Below are positions 16,662 through 29,829 of a DNA stretch of 64,000 nucleotides, in pieces. This stretch comes from Eleginops maclovinus (lineage: Eukaryota; Chordata; Actinopteri; Perciformes; Eleginopidae). Every line of letters starts with the position of its first letter. The stretch's first letter is position 1. The position numbers and the translations under genes are program-made. The notes beneath the pieces were generated by a model. The model had not been told where the DNA came from. It worked only from the letters and a program-made list of their open reading frames with translations, and searched no databases. The DNA lies in NCBI RefSeq assembly GCF_036324505.1, contig NC_086370.1, forward strand, positions 21,173,790 through 21,237,789, given 5' to 3'.

Positions 16662-16679
16662 TGTGTGTGTGTGTGTGTG

Positions 16680-16712
<33 letters not shown>
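16662..16712. repeat. (TG)n microsatellite
   Basis: A 51-bp TG run with a single CG step. Confidence 0.96.
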
Positions 16713-17132
16713 TAGTCCTCGGTTAACTCAGTGACTGTTAAGCAAACATGTCAGGGCACCTGCAATCTTCTTAAGAGGCGTTAGATTTTTTTCGAACAAA
16801 CTGTTATCGAAGTCGCAGTTAAACACGTTTATATTTTATAACCATTTATTTTTAATCAAACTTTCCAAAAGCCTTCGCACCCTGTAATCACTCTATTGTT
16901 AATGACAGAGCGTGCTGGTCTGGGATCCAATTTGCATTTCTATGTGCAGTTAGAAATAAACCTAAAATCATGAATATTTACACTTCTTGTATTCCTTTAT
17001 AGTTCTTCATTTTTGGAGAGCCCCCACCCCAATTTAAGGAGTTAACTACTTTAACCGTGGCTAATACACTCGTTCACACTCACACAGATAAATATAATAC
17101 CTATTAAACACAAAGTCAAGTAGTATCTTTGA

Positions 17133-17297
<165 letters not shown>

Positions 17298-18139
17298 CAG
17301 AGGTCAGCTGCTGACCTGTAGAGAGGTTGAGTGAACTCTGACTGTTAATAACAAGCGTCCACGTCAGATTTCATTTCCTGCGCGACTCCTTGCCCTCCCC
17401 CTGTCACCGCCTCCCTCTCGGTCCTTTCCACTGTTATTTTCCACTCTTTGTTTCCGCACTGCTTATTGTGTGGAGCAAAGGCCAGCACCTGCACAGTGTG
17501 AAGAAATGTCTGTCATTTGTGGATTTATGCAGAAAAATACACCGTATCTCCCTCAGCTACGCCACAACATCGCTCTGCAGGGACTGTGGGCGAAGCTTTG
17601 ACATATTTCAAATGTATTACACTTCTGTTTAAGCTAACCATTTTGCATATTTCCAGGCATAATTAGCCTCACTGTGGCACTGACATCTGTCCCTGAGTTG
17701 GGCTTTTTAGAAAGAAGGTATGAACTGTTGAATAAATAATAATGGGAATCATAATTGATCAGCAAGTTATAATCCTGTTATGTTCACATATTGCATCATT
17801 TATTAAAGGGGTTTCAATCTAATTTCTCAACAAAGTTAACATTTATGATTAACTTTTGCAAAAACTCAAGAGTCATTTGACTAAAGCAAACACACGGGTT
17901 GCTTATTCACACATGACGTTGCCTTTCAGATAACCTGCTGATCAGGGAAAGTATCGTAGAGCTTTGGAACATTTATAACCTTACACCCACGTTCACCGCG
18001 AGTTATAAATGACCTCCAAAAACACCTATAGATTTAATACACAATCAAATGTATGTCACAAGATTGACTAGAGATCTCAAGGGTTAAGTACCAGCAGTGT
18101 GAATCTTGAGCTTCTTATTTAGAATGAAAACAATAAATA
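17298..18139. other. Non-genic stretch
   Basis: No gene seen. The 80-codon open frame at 17390-17632 has no recognisable similarity. The DNA just upstream of the LINE fragment shows no 5' LINE sequence. Confidence 0.4.
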
Positions 18140-19312
18140 ATGTTTGTGTGGCAAAAAAAGATCTTTGCTCTGCGTATCATCATAGAGCAGTGCTATGAAT
18201 GGAACTCACCCCTCTACATCAACTTTGTGGACTTCAGGAAGGCCTTCGACAGTGTCCACCGAAACACCCTGTGGAAGATACTGCACTCCTATGGAATACC
18301 ATCAAAGATCCTCTCAATCATAAAAACATTCTATGAACATTTTCAGTGTAGTGTCATCATGGGAAATGACCTCACAGAGTGATTTTCCGTGCAGTCCGGA
18401 GTGAGACAGGGGTGCATCATCTCCCCTATACTCTTCCTGGTCGCCATAGACTGGATTACAACCAACACCACTGCAGACAGACCCAGAGGCATCCAGTGGA
18501 CTCTGTTCTCCCAGCTGGAAGATCTTGACTTCGCTGACGATCTTGCCCTCCTATCAACCAACCAGTACAACATGCAGGCTAAAACTGATAGGCTGAACAA
18601 CTTTGCCAGACAAGTTGGGCTCAGTATCAACACCTCCAAAACACAAGTGATGTGTGTCAATTCCATCCCCACAGCATCCATCCTTTTTAATGAGAAACCA
18701 CTTGAGTTTGTGGAAGATTTCACCTATCTGGGCAGTCTTATCAGTAAGGACAACGGGGCATCAAAAGACATCAAAGCAAGGCTGGGAAAGGCTCAGGGTG
18801 CCTTCTCCCAACTCCGTCCCATCTGGAGATCAAAACAATACAGCCTCAAAACGAAGATGCTCCTATATAACAGCAATGTAATATCTGTTCTGCTGTACGG
18901 TTCTGAGAGCTGGTGAGTTGTCCAAACAGACATGAGGAGAATGGAAGTGTTCCATAATGGATGCCTCCGACGACTATGCCAGATCTTTTGGCCTAATAAG
19001 ATCTCCAATAATGAACTGTACAAAAAAACAAGAAGCAGGAGCATCACCAAGGAGAGTAGGCACAGACGCCTGAGATGGCTGGGACATGTGTTGAGGATGG
19101 AGCAGGACCACATTACAAAAGTGGCCTTAAGATGGACACCACCAGGTAAAAGAAAACCTGGGAGGCCCAAACCTACCTGGCGCAGAACTGTGACACAAGA
19201 GCTGGAACAGATGAACCTGTCATGGGGAGAGGTCCAACATGCTGCCAGGGACCGAATGCAATGGAGAGAGCTCATTGAAGCCTTATGTCCTATAGGGGAC
19301 GAAGAGGAGTAA
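18140..19312 (+). pseudogene. 5'-truncated LINE reverse transcriptase
   Basis: This is the C-terminal part of a non-LTR retrotransposon polymerase, the enzyme that copies the element's RNA into DNA at a nicked target. Counting from 18140, RT motif A is FVDFRKAFDSV (residues 29-39, catalytic Asp 31). Motif B GVRQGCIISP starts at about 18398. Motif C FADDLALLS lies at 18530-18556 with both catalytic Asp present. Then come a thumb region (FTYLGSLISKD) and a C-terminal tail with RLRWLGHVLRM and GKRKPGRPKPTWRRTV, as in RTE-like and related LINEs. The endonuclease and the fingers region are missing, the usual result of incomplete reverse transcription. Two in-frame TGA stops (18380-18382 and 18914-18916) break the frame, yet no frameshift is seen across 390 codons. 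The clade is uncertain; the reverse transcriptase call is firm. Not functional. Confidence 0.95.
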
Positions 19313-19652
19313 GTAAGTGTGGCAAAACACAACCTGGGTCATTACATTAATCCACACAACCTATACAATATCATGTTTTTCAATGTAATTATGTCAGTTC
19401 TGCACATCCCTCTGAACTCTGCACATTGCACAGTGTAAAAGCACATATTTGATTCAAATTTGTATTTACTCCCCCGGTACACCCTTATTTTTCTATGTAA
19501 ATATTGTTATATTTGTAATGTTATTATAGTTATCTTGTAATAGCTTTTAATCACAGTTTTATTTTTAAGTATGTATATGTATGCACCATAAGACCAAGTC
19601 AAATTCCGCGTATGTGTTACCCTACTTGCAATAAACCTGATTCTGATTGAGA
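19313..19652 (+). mobile_element. 3' tail of the LINE fragment
   Basis: Directly after the stop codon comes a non-coding tail ending GCAATAAACCTGATTCTGATTG. It contains an AATAAA signal and two copies of a CTGATT-type terminal word, the style of 3' ends of several fish LINEs. Its placement immediately after the polymerase frame supports it as the element's own 3' UTR. Confidence 0.7.
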
Positions 19653-20226
19653 GTGAAGCCAACGCACACACTCACACATAATCACCTATAAATTATACTT
19701 AATTCAAAGATGTTATTCTGTGACATCCCCCTCTGACTCCGTGCCTTATTAAGTTATTGGTAGTAAAGTGGGTCGAAGTGTCGTGGCAGTGAAAGCCAAT
19801 TATCTCCCCCGTCCTCTGAGAGCCGTCTTTAATTATCAACTTTTTATAACTCGGGTCTTAATGATATAGCCGAGGGTATCTGCGTCTCTCTGTCTGGATT
19901 TCTCCATCTGTGCTTTGATAACTCTGTTTTATCATCGGCCCGGGGGGGTGTGTGTCTGAAGCTGACACAGTAACCTTGTTCAACATACTTCTGTCTTTCT
20001 GCACTCAAAGAAATGAATAATGACCCTGTTTAAACAAATGATATATACATAGATATAAAATATGAGCAATAAAGTATCTCTGACGAAAACACACATCCTC
20101 AGCCTGGCTTTCAATGTGTGAATAATGTGGTGTTGGTTTTTTGATTCAACTTTTTATATTTTATATATTTCAAATTTTATACCACTGTGCATTTTATTTT
20201 ACAAGTTTCTTTGAGCACTTAATAAA
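19653..20226. other. Non-genic stretch
   Basis: No gene seen. 19790-19900 is repeat-free, with a TTTAATTATCAAC homeodomain-type core and CCGTC-rich context, a weak candidate for a conserved element. Confidence 0.35.
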
Positions 20227-20252
20227 TAAATGTATTATTATTACAATTACTA

Positions 20253-20311
<59 letters not shown>

Positions 20312-20901
20312 TATTATTATTATTGTTATCATATTATTATTATTATATTATTATTATTATTGTTATCATATTATTATTATTATATTATTATTATTATTGT
20401 TATCATATTATTATTATTATTACTATTATTATATTATTATTATTATTATTATATTATTATTATTACTATTATTATTATTACTATTATTATATTATTATTA
20501 CTATTATTATTATTACTATTATTATTATTATATTATTATTATTACTATTATTATTATTATTACTATTATTATTATTATTATATTATTATTATTATATTAT
20601 TATTACTATTATTATTATTATTATTATATTATTATTATTATTGTTATCATATTATTATTATTATTATATTATTATTATTATTGTTATCATATTATTATTA
20701 TTATATTATTATTATTATTGTTATCATATTATTATTATTATTACTATTATTATATTATTATTATTATTATTATATTATTATTATTACTATTATTATTATT
20801 ACTATTATTATATTATTATTACTATTATTATTATTACTATTATTATTATTATATTATTATTATTATTATATTATTATTATTACTATTATTATTATTATTA
20901 C

Positions 20902-20936
<35 letters not shown>

Positions 20937-21116
20937 TATTATTATTATATTATTATTACTATTATTATTATTACTATTATTATTATATTATTATTATTAT
21001 ATTATTATTATTACTATTATTATTACTATTATTATTATTACTATTATTATTATATCATTATTATTATATTATTATTACTATTATTATTATTTTTATTATA
21101 TTATTATTATTATTAA

Positions 21117-21151
<35 letters not shown>

Positions 21152-21177
21152 TATTATTATTATTATATTATTATTAC

Positions 21178-21219
<42 letters not shown>

Positions 21220-21226
21220 TATTATA
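20227..21226. repeat. (ATT)n array, 1 kb, with higher-order repeat
   Basis: About 1,000 bp of TTA/ATT trinucleotides with phase shifts and recurring variants (ACTATT, TTGTTATCAT). The variant TTGTTATCAT occurs at 20323, 20360 and 20397, then again at 20641, 20681 and 20718. The following order of ACTATT variants also recurs, so a block of about 321 bp has been duplicated in tandem. The open frames of up to 368 codons read Leu/Ile/Tyr repeats and are artefacts. Very AT-rich DNA like this unwinds easily and is prone to instability. Confidence 0.97.
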
Positions 21227-22564
21227 CTTAATGATTGGCTCTCTTGACTTCTAGAAATCAGGCATTTATTTGACTATAATAGAAATAATTTGCCTACAAA
21301 AAACTGATTGCACTCATTTTTACCTGTTAAATCAATTTTGCTGGCTATCTATAACCACAGACCATTACTATTGCATGTTTCTAACATTTGTCTCACACAC
21401 ATCCCTTGTCCTTCTGAAAATGCATTCAAAAAATATCAAACTCAAAAGATGGGAGTGCAAAAAGTAATAAGACCAGGTACAATTTCCCCTCTGTTGGAAG
21501 ATTAAGGGTAAATTCTTCTTCTTCTATTATACTTTTGATAGCAATATGCAAATGTCTTTAAGTCCTTAAGTAAAAACAGTTCAAACATTCTTCGTAGTTC
21601 ATGGAAGAAATGAAAGAAACTGCACATTGAGACTTTGAACTTGAAACTGTGTTTAACATTCGGACATTACAGAGGCACTTCATAAACCCAAAATGTTATA
21701 TAGCCTCAAATTTGTGTTACTTTACTTAACATTAAACTGTCAAAAGAAATAAGATCCTCCCGTACAATTTGTGTATGAACTGAGATATGAACTGGCATCA
21801 GAAAAGCTTGGGAATATATTTGGTTTTGCATCATCCTATGACGGTTGGAAATCCAAATATTTACAATATGAAAAAGTTTGGTGTTAAAACTACGGATAAG
21901 AACGCCGGTAACATTCAGCCCGACACACTGGAGGCTCTGTAATGACAGCCAATCACTCATCTCACAATTGGCACACAGAGAAGTAATGATGCCAAGGATG
22001 CACTGCTGGCATACTAAATAAAACACACAGACACACATTAAAGTACAACCCTAAACAGGAGCCCAAAGAAACGCTCTCAGAGACCCGACCGAGTGGAGCT
22101 GTCAGTTTCTCATCAATGGGAAATGTATGTCAAATTTGGCATCTTTTAGATATTTTTCCCATCGTTTTTATTACCCTCTCCATCTTCTTTAAATTGCTCT
22201 CAGCATCCCACATGACGAATGACTGTAATTGACCTTTTGGCCCTTCGAAATTAGCCAACCAGACGGCAGAGTGATTCAAATCTTGCCAACAAGAACGCTG
22301 AACGACACAGGCAGACGTAAAAGTGTGATGATTCAAAAATGATGGCTGCAGTGAGTGTGAATCTGAAGTTCGGCCAACCCAGTGACACAACAGCAACACA
22401 GGCAAACCATTGGCATCACTTCATGCACAGAAACCGAAGAAGCTGCCCCAAGAAACTGAAGGACACAGCGTTTGTGGACGTAGCATGCTCAGAGTATAGC
22501 AGCGCTACACTGGTGAAGACAAAGAAGAGAAACAAGATTCATACATAAAGATAAGAAGTGCGAC
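21227..22564. other. Non-genic stretch; possible conserved element 22130-22280
   Basis: No recognisable gene. 22130-22280 is a repeat-free stretch with several AT-core motifs (TTTTTATTACC, GTAATTGACC) of conserved-element texture. The open frame at 22339-22548 is Lys/His-rich without a known domain. Confidence 0.35.
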
Positions 22565-23494
22565 CACTGGTGTTACATAACCAAGTACATCTACTCAAGT
22601 ACTGTTGAGGTACTTGTACCTTACTTGAGTATCACACTCTCATGCTACTTTGTACATCTACACCTCGTACATTTATTTAATCCCTTTAGTTGCTAGGCAG
22701 ATTAGGATTAATGATGGTAAATATAATCTCCCTTAAATCAGACTGTAGTTCACCTGCAGTAAATCCAGCAGCTACCCTGCAGTATACAAAGCCATTCAAG
22801 CTGCACCTTTACCAGCTCTGAGAACACTTTAATGATCAATCATTATAAAACATATCAGAGATATTATTCTGAAATGGACCAATCAGACAATGACTACTTT
22901 TACTGTCGCTACTTTAAGTACATTTAGAGGAGAGTACTTTCTACTTTCACTGGAGGAACATTTAGAATACTTTTACTGTGACAGAGTATTCCTACACTCT
23001 GGTACTTCTACTTTACTCAAGTACAAGACCTGAGTACTTCTACTTTACTCAAGTACAAGATCTGAGTACTTCTACTTTACTCAAGTACAAGATCTGAGTA
23101 CTTCTACTTTACTCAAGTACAAGATCTGAGTACTTCTACTTTACTCAAGTACAAGACCTGAGTACTTCTACTTTACTCAAGTACAAGATCTGAGTACTTC
23201 TACTTTACTCAAGTACAAGACCTGAGTACTTCTACTTTACTCAAGTACAAGATCTGAGTACTTCTACTTTTACTCAAGTACAAGATCTGAGTACTTCTAC
23301 TTTACTCAAGAACAAGACCTGAGTACTTCTACTTTTACTCAAGAACAAGATCTGAGTACTTCTACTTTACTCAAGTACAAGATCTGAGTACTTCTACTTT
23401 ACTCAAGTACAAGATCTGAGTACTTCTACTTTTACTCAAGTACAAGACCTGAGTACTTCTACTTTTACTCAAGAACAAGACCTGAGTACTTCTT
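22565..23494 (+). mobile_element. hAT-like MITE with terminal minisatellite, copy 1
   Basis: The left end (CCAAGTACATCTACTCAAG, near 22581) and an internal unique body to 23001 match, in reverse, the element at 47341-48760 almost base for base. Examples are GATCAATCATTATAAAACAT and GCTGCACCTTTACCAGC. The right part is a tandem array of the subterminal sequence. The AAGTAC-rich ends and GGTGGAAG terminus (best seen in the other copies) fit a non-autonomous hAT family I recall as very common in spiny-rayed fish. No transposase is encoded. Confidence 0.8.
23002..23491 (+). repeat. 32-bp minisatellite, 15 units, array 1
   Basis: The unit reads GAGTACTTCTACTTTACTC then AAGTACAAGATCT. It varies at AGATCT versus AGACCT, at three versus four T, and at AAGTAC versus AAGAAC. 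From left to right the T/C variant order is C T T T C T C T T C T T T C C. Four-T units are the 9th, 11th, 14th and 15th. The array is an expansion of the MITE's subterminal segment. Confidence 0.97.
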
Positions 23495-24375
23495 GGTTAC
23501 CCCTCTTCTTAAAGATTTCCCATACTATCTAAACGGTTTATACTGCAACTCTCTTAAACGTTGAGGAAATATTTGATCAATGTTTAGAGGGTTAGATTCT
23601 CTGTCCAGACGGATCAGAGTATTTCGGACAAACATTAAGAGACATTCAGTGGATATTTATCCCTCCCCCGCTGAGCGAGATACCTGTAGGTTCTGCTCAG
23701 TGTGCACCCAGGTGCAGACCATAAATTGTGACGGACATAGAGACCCTCTTAGACTTTGAGAGGTCAGTAGAGCTTTTACGTTTCTTCAGGGAATTTTCGG
23801 ATACCAGCGCTAGAAGCCTCATTATGATGCTTGGATAACCATTAACTCATGTTTCCAGAAAATAAGATGTTGTGCTTGATTAAGAGCTCATGCTGAGTCA
23901 GTCCCTGGGGCTCTGTCAATGAGACGGCTCGAGACATCCCAGACACAGCCTTTACATTGCACCCCCTCACGCTGGCAACTGCAGCTAAATTATCTTGGCA
24001 ACAAGAGGCAATGTCATCAAAGTACACTTAGACATCTGGATCACGGGCAACAGCTACACCGAACACATGGAGAAGAGTCACTTAACCAGGGTTGGTTTGT
24101 CATTGTCCTTCTGATGCTGATCAGCAGGCTGTCATTCACAGAGACTGTGAAAGGTTATCATGCCTTCATCTTAAAGGAATACCCAAGCAAAGTCTATATT
24201 TTATGAATCAAACTACTGAAACGTTTAGCTCCATTTGGCAGAATAGACGTCTTGGAACCGTAGCTTATTGCTTTTTAATGAAGTGAAAACAGGACTTCTG
24301 ATATCCACCTGCTTGATTCTGGTTTAAATGTCCGGATTTAAATTGAGCCATATTCCTCAGATGCAAAGACATTTA
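23495..24375. other. Non-genic stretch, nothing recognised
   Basis: Unique-looking DNA. A TGCTGAGTCAG half-MARE word occurs at about 23890. No supported open frame. Confidence 0.4.
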
Positions 24376-24722
24376 TTTAAAGAGGCCCTAATAAGCTTTT
24401 TAGGGGTTTTCCCTTTCGTTTTTGTGCATGTAAATGGTCTGCAAAGGCTAAAATCCCTGTGTTTCTCCCACACATTCCCCCACTTGCCTGAATCGTCCTC
24501 CATGGCACTCCTTTGTTTACTCCCATAATATTGTGACATCACTATGTGTCACTCATGCTTCTATTGGCTATTGCTCCAACACATTATACGGGACATCTCT
24601 AAGTGGTTGACCGATCACAACAGAGCCGGCCAGCTAACCAATCAGAGCAGACTGGGCTCTGGTTTTAGAACCCAGAGCTTTTTGAACATTAAAGCATGGA
24701 GACATGTCCCAGTAGAGACCAC
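24376..24722 (+). mobile_element. CCAAT-box MITE, copy 2
   Basis: The left terminus TTTAAAGAGGCCCTAATAAG is intact. The body matches copy 1 closely (GTGCATGTAAATGGTC, AACCAATCAGAGCAGACTGG, ATTAAAGCATGGAGACATG). The right terminus is lost after the GACATGTCCCAG block. Confidence 0.75.
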
Positions 24723-25804
24723 CAACACCAGAAAACACCAATAGAGCTGTCAGATGTGTTGGCACTGAGCAGCTCCACTGTGCAGTTACAGATGAAGTGC
24801 CTTGCTCAGCAAAAAATCTGAATATATTTAACTGTAAAAATAGGAAACTGAAAAGCTCGGATTCATCCTTCTGATCCAGGGATCGAAACCTGCCATTTTT
24901 CAGTCTCTTCACCATCAAATGACTTATGAAATGACCAATTCTGTCAATGTTAAAGAACACATGAGGCAGCTTAAAGAGCTCATCAAAACTCTCAAGATGC
25001 AATACGAACTCCATTTAAACTTGTAGAAAATGGGGGATTTCATTTGGCCTCGTATCATCTGTACATTTCTCTCCCTGCTCATTGCGTTGTAATGGCATTC
25101 ATTCAGCCTCCAGTTCAACCTGCCACCAGTGGAGTCACAGAGACTCAGACACACTTTAAGAAGCTCTTTGGCTCGGCAGTGTGACATTACACGATGATCT
25201 GTGTCACTCTTTCCAGCTCTTTGGCTCCGTCCTATGGAAGGAAAGTCACTGAGAGATTATTCATTGCAGGATAATGATGCAAAGCCAGCCGTGCAAGTGC
25301 CAAGGGCTCTTGATAGACCGCCAGACAGAGCAGTTTGCATCCGTGTGGTAGTTTAGCAGCAAAATGAGTGTCTGAAAGAGTTGGAGGTGTCTCTGGCTGC
25401 ACTTGAACACTATTTGGAGCTCATTCAGACTCAATTTACCGCAGAGCGAGAGAAGGAGAATGAGAGGAACACTATGAAAGACTGATGACACGCAAGAACA
25501 GACGGAAAGAAATAAAAGGAACACAGAAGAGGTCTGTTTGTGCATAAATGCCTTCATATCTGAGTGGTTAAACAGGAGGAGATCCATGCTTCAAGGCCAT
25601 GCTGAAATAACATCGACGCTCCGTAACGTAATTGTTCTCTTCATCCTCCTTCTCCTATTCTCTGTGTTCACTCATCCTCTTGAGATGCTATAACTGATCG
25701 ATGACGTCCACTTTCCCAGCTCCAGACTTAAAGGGAAGCTATCTCTAATCTTTGGTTTCAAAACATGTTGACTGAACACCTTATTATCTTTATTATTGTT
25801 TCTC
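24723..25804. other. Non-genic stretch, nothing recognised
   Basis: No repeat or credible coding frame. Open frames of 87-126 codons on the minus strand show no domain. Confidence 0.4.
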
Positions 25805-26010
25805 TGTAGCATCACGTACCATGTGTTGGAGCACTTAGCCAATAGAAGCGCAAGTTTAACTTAGTGATGTCATTATGTTAAGTAAACAACAGAGTCCAAT
25901 GCTTTTCGTTGCCTTTCAAACTCCCTCTGGAGGGAACACGGGGATTTTAGACTTTGCAGACCATTTACACGCACTAAAACCTATATAACAGTCTACAGGA
26001 AAGGGAAAAT
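25805..26010 (-). mobile_element. CCAAT-box MITE, copy 3 (fragment)
   Basis: Reverse-oriented match to the left half of the family: ATCACGTACCATGTGTTGG, AGCCAATAGAAGCGCAAG, AACTCCCTCTGGAGGGAACA and CATTTACACGCACTAAAACC. Both terminal inverted repeats are missing. Confidence 0.7.
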
Positions 26011-26183
26011 CTTTGTTTTCAATGTAAAATGCGTAGAGGAGGACTCAATCGCCATCTATTCTTCCACCTTGTGAAGGTCAGTGCATTTTCAGATTAGGGT
26101 TTAATGGAGTCAAGCTCTGGGTCGACAACCAGCAACATATTAAGGTATACAAACACACACTGTCACATCTTGGGATGTGTGAC

Positions 26184-26186
<3 letters not shown>

Positions 26187-26223
<37 letters not shown>
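26187..26223. repeat. (AC)n microsatellite
   Basis: A short pure AC run. Confidence 0.95.
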
Positions 26224-26226
<3 letters not shown>

Positions 26227-26384
26227 CACATGCTGTCTTTGTGAGGAAGGTCAGGGCAGCCTCCCTGCTGTGTGTGTATGAAAATATGAGAAGTATAAAT
26301 AATAATGGGGGATGATGTAAGCAAAACATCTGGCCGGCAGCTCTGCTACCTTCTCATTTCCCTTTTCACCTTATCTATAACACG

Positions 26385-26490
26385 ACCTCTCAGCCTCCAT
26401 CTCTGTCCCTCTCCCTGCATATTCCCTCTCTGTCCTCTCACCTCTAGCTCTATCTGTCCCCCCCCCTCTCTCTCCCTCTCTCTCTCACCC
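26385..26490. repeat. Polypyrimidine tract
   Basis: About 105 bp, over 80% C/T, including C8 and CTCTCTCT runs. A low-complexity tract; not adjacent to any exon I can see. Confidence 0.8.
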
Positions 26491-26597
26491 TGTAAGTGTG
26501 AGGGTGGATGTAGTGACATCACCTCCTTTAACCCCTAAGCAACCTCATGTTGCCTCCTTATCTTTTCATACAACACTGCATTGCATTATTCATGATA

Positions 26598-27701
<1,104 letters not shown>

Positions 27702-28015
27702 ATGGGGCCACACTTCCCTTTCCCGGGCCACATCATCCAGCTCCAACTGGGGGATTCAAAGGTTCTCCCAAGCCAGCGTGGAGCTATAATCCCTGCACCT
27801 GGTCCTGGGTCTGCCCTTTGGTCTGCTCCACCTCCACAGCGAGTCGGAAAACCCATTTGTTCTTTCCGTCATGACCCATCCTTCATGATTTATAGTTGAG
27901 GGAAGGAATGAAGATGGACCGGTAGATAAAGCTCCAGCTGCTCAGATTCGCCGGCCCATCTCACACTCCGTCGTTCCCTCACTCGAGACCCAAAGATATT
28001 TGAACTCCATCGGAC
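27702..28015 (-). pseudogene. Fossil LINE polymerase C-terminus
   Basis: Read on the minus strand, three separate frames give pieces of one LINE C-terminal region in the right order. First is MEFKYLW-SSEG followed by EMGRRI, the family's EFKYLGVLFTSEG...EIDRRIG region. Next is NHEGWVMTERTN, the YGHELWVMTERTR region. Last is DYSSTLAWENL-stop-IPQLELDDVAREREVW, the DYISxLAWERLGIP...EVAxEREVW tail. The frames shift between pieces, a stop interrupts the last, and the intervening stretch is largely deleted. This is an old dead copy, different in family from the LINE at 18140. The match is from memory of fish LINE proteins. Confidence 0.82.
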
Positions 28016-29829
28016 AGTCCATCGGTTTTACTTTCTTAATTCCAGGTACGTTTATTCTTAATAGTATCATAATCTATATGTTTTCTTATTGTTTAAATGA
28101 ACCTGCAAAGTAGTAGCTAATATATTACAGGTAAAGGTCTGAATTGAACACGTTACTAGGAGTAATTTGCAGTATTATCAGCAAAGGTAAAAGCACTTGT
28201 TATGCAGAGAGGCATTTTTCACAGTATTATAGAATATTATAATATACTATAACACCAACAAGTACACCTCATATCTTTGTTTTGTGTCCAGGCATTTAAT
28301 ATCGTGTCCCACAAATCTTCCTGGTACATCTTTAAGATTTTGCACCTCGTTTTTTGCAGCATGGAATTCAAAGTATCCCTCTGAACTCGCCACGTGTGAA
28401 ACAAAGGCTTATTCTACCAGAGAGAGACTGAGAAGACCAAAGGACACAAATCCTGCAGCAGAATCTCTCCCTGCTGATCCAGCCTTTCACCCTGTCAAAC
28501 TAACGGCAGCTCTGTCGATCCGTTTTTTGTTTAAATTGGCTACCACAAAGCTGGATCTACGGCTCTCTGTGCCATTAGAGTTTCAGGTGTATATGTGTAG
28601 ATTTTAAAGGTTGTTCAACTTGAAGTGCCTCAACTGTCAAACCACAAAAAAACGACACGCTTGAGCAGTGCCATCCACCGGTGCATGTATGTGTGTGTTA
28701 AGTTATGATGCCAGGTTGCTCCCTACCTTTCAAAAACGCTGCTGTCACACACACACACACTCTCACACAGCGATCCTAATTGCTGTCTCTCTCCTGCAGG
28801 GTGAGGAAATAGGCCACCTGAAGGCATCGCTCGGTTCCTCCCACCTCCATCTCCTCTGCTGCATTACTACTCTTTCTTCCCTCTCTTCTAAAAGCATATT
28901 TCACAGTCTTACCTCAGGTTTGTTTGGATTGTCGTTCTTTTATTTCTCTCCTCATTTTGTATATAATCTACCGGGAGATTCCTTGAGTGCTTCAGAAGAT
29001 ATAATCTCACAAACCTTAACTCCAAACATATCATTCACTCGTACTCAGAAACTCTGATGCACAACGACGGTAACAACGATCACAAAGAAAAGAACGAAGT
29101 TGGGCAAGAAAGTAAGGAAAATGAAACTCTTGGAACCTGTTTCTTTCCTCTGGTTTCATCACATGTCCTCTTCCCTAGCCTCCTCCTCTCCTTTCCTTGC
29201 ATCCTTCCTCTCAATTCCATGACAAGACAAAAGAAAAAGAGACATTTTCCGGCATTAAAAAAAAGTGGGAAATTATGCATGGAGCAGGAACAGAGCATTA
29301 GCCTTCAACAGTTTGATTGGAGTTACACCTGATGGACACTCATTTATTTTACCAGGCACTTGAATGCATTGTATGTTTGGTGCTAGAAAGCTATTGTGTG
29401 CTCTTATCGGTGAAGAGCTGAAATGGTTATTCCCTCGGCCAAAGAGGGCATGCTTTGGAGAGAAAAACGACGGGCCTGTTCCTCATAAAACTCGTTGGAT
29501 GAGTGAAGCATTGACCAACGATGGACACAATGAATTTTTGACGAGTTCTGAATCACAGGGCGGGAAGAACACATTTTAGGGTTAGGGTTTTAACATTTGT
29601 CAACTGTGCAGGAAAAGCAAAGACAAGTTCTGTCCTCTCCTAGTAAAACTGTACTAGGTATGAGTGTTGAGACCCAACCAGGCATGTAAGTATGGAGGTC
29701 AACTTAGATAGTGATAAAGATTTTTGCATGTAACTCATTCCTACTGAAAACCTCTGGGACACGAGGAAGGTTTACAGTCACAAAGGAAAGAAGGAGGTAG
29801 GAAAGGAGAATGTACAATTGGGACCTATA
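28016..29829. other. Non-genic stretch
   Basis: No supported gene. A good-looking acceptor CTCTCTCCTGCAG ends at 28800 but no plausible coding exon with a donor follows. 29577-29592 holds two TTAGGG-type words, too few to be telomeric. Confidence 0.4.

Noticed and set aside
18793..19332. 179-codon minus-strand open frame
   Set aside because: Antisense shadow of the LINE reverse transcriptase fragment.
20141..21247. Open frames of 239-368 codons rich in Leu, Ile and Tyr
   Set aside because: They are translations of the ATT trinucleotide array in three frames; no start context, no complexity, no domain.
22339..22548. 69-codon frame starting MMAAVSVNLKFGQ
   Set aside because: Suggestive start but no domain, and no splice signals to extend it.
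28780..29057. Strong acceptor CTCTCTCCTGCAG ending at 28800 with an open frame after it
   Set aside because: No donor at a plausible distance and the translated segment has no similarity I know; pyrimidine-rich tracts are frequent here.
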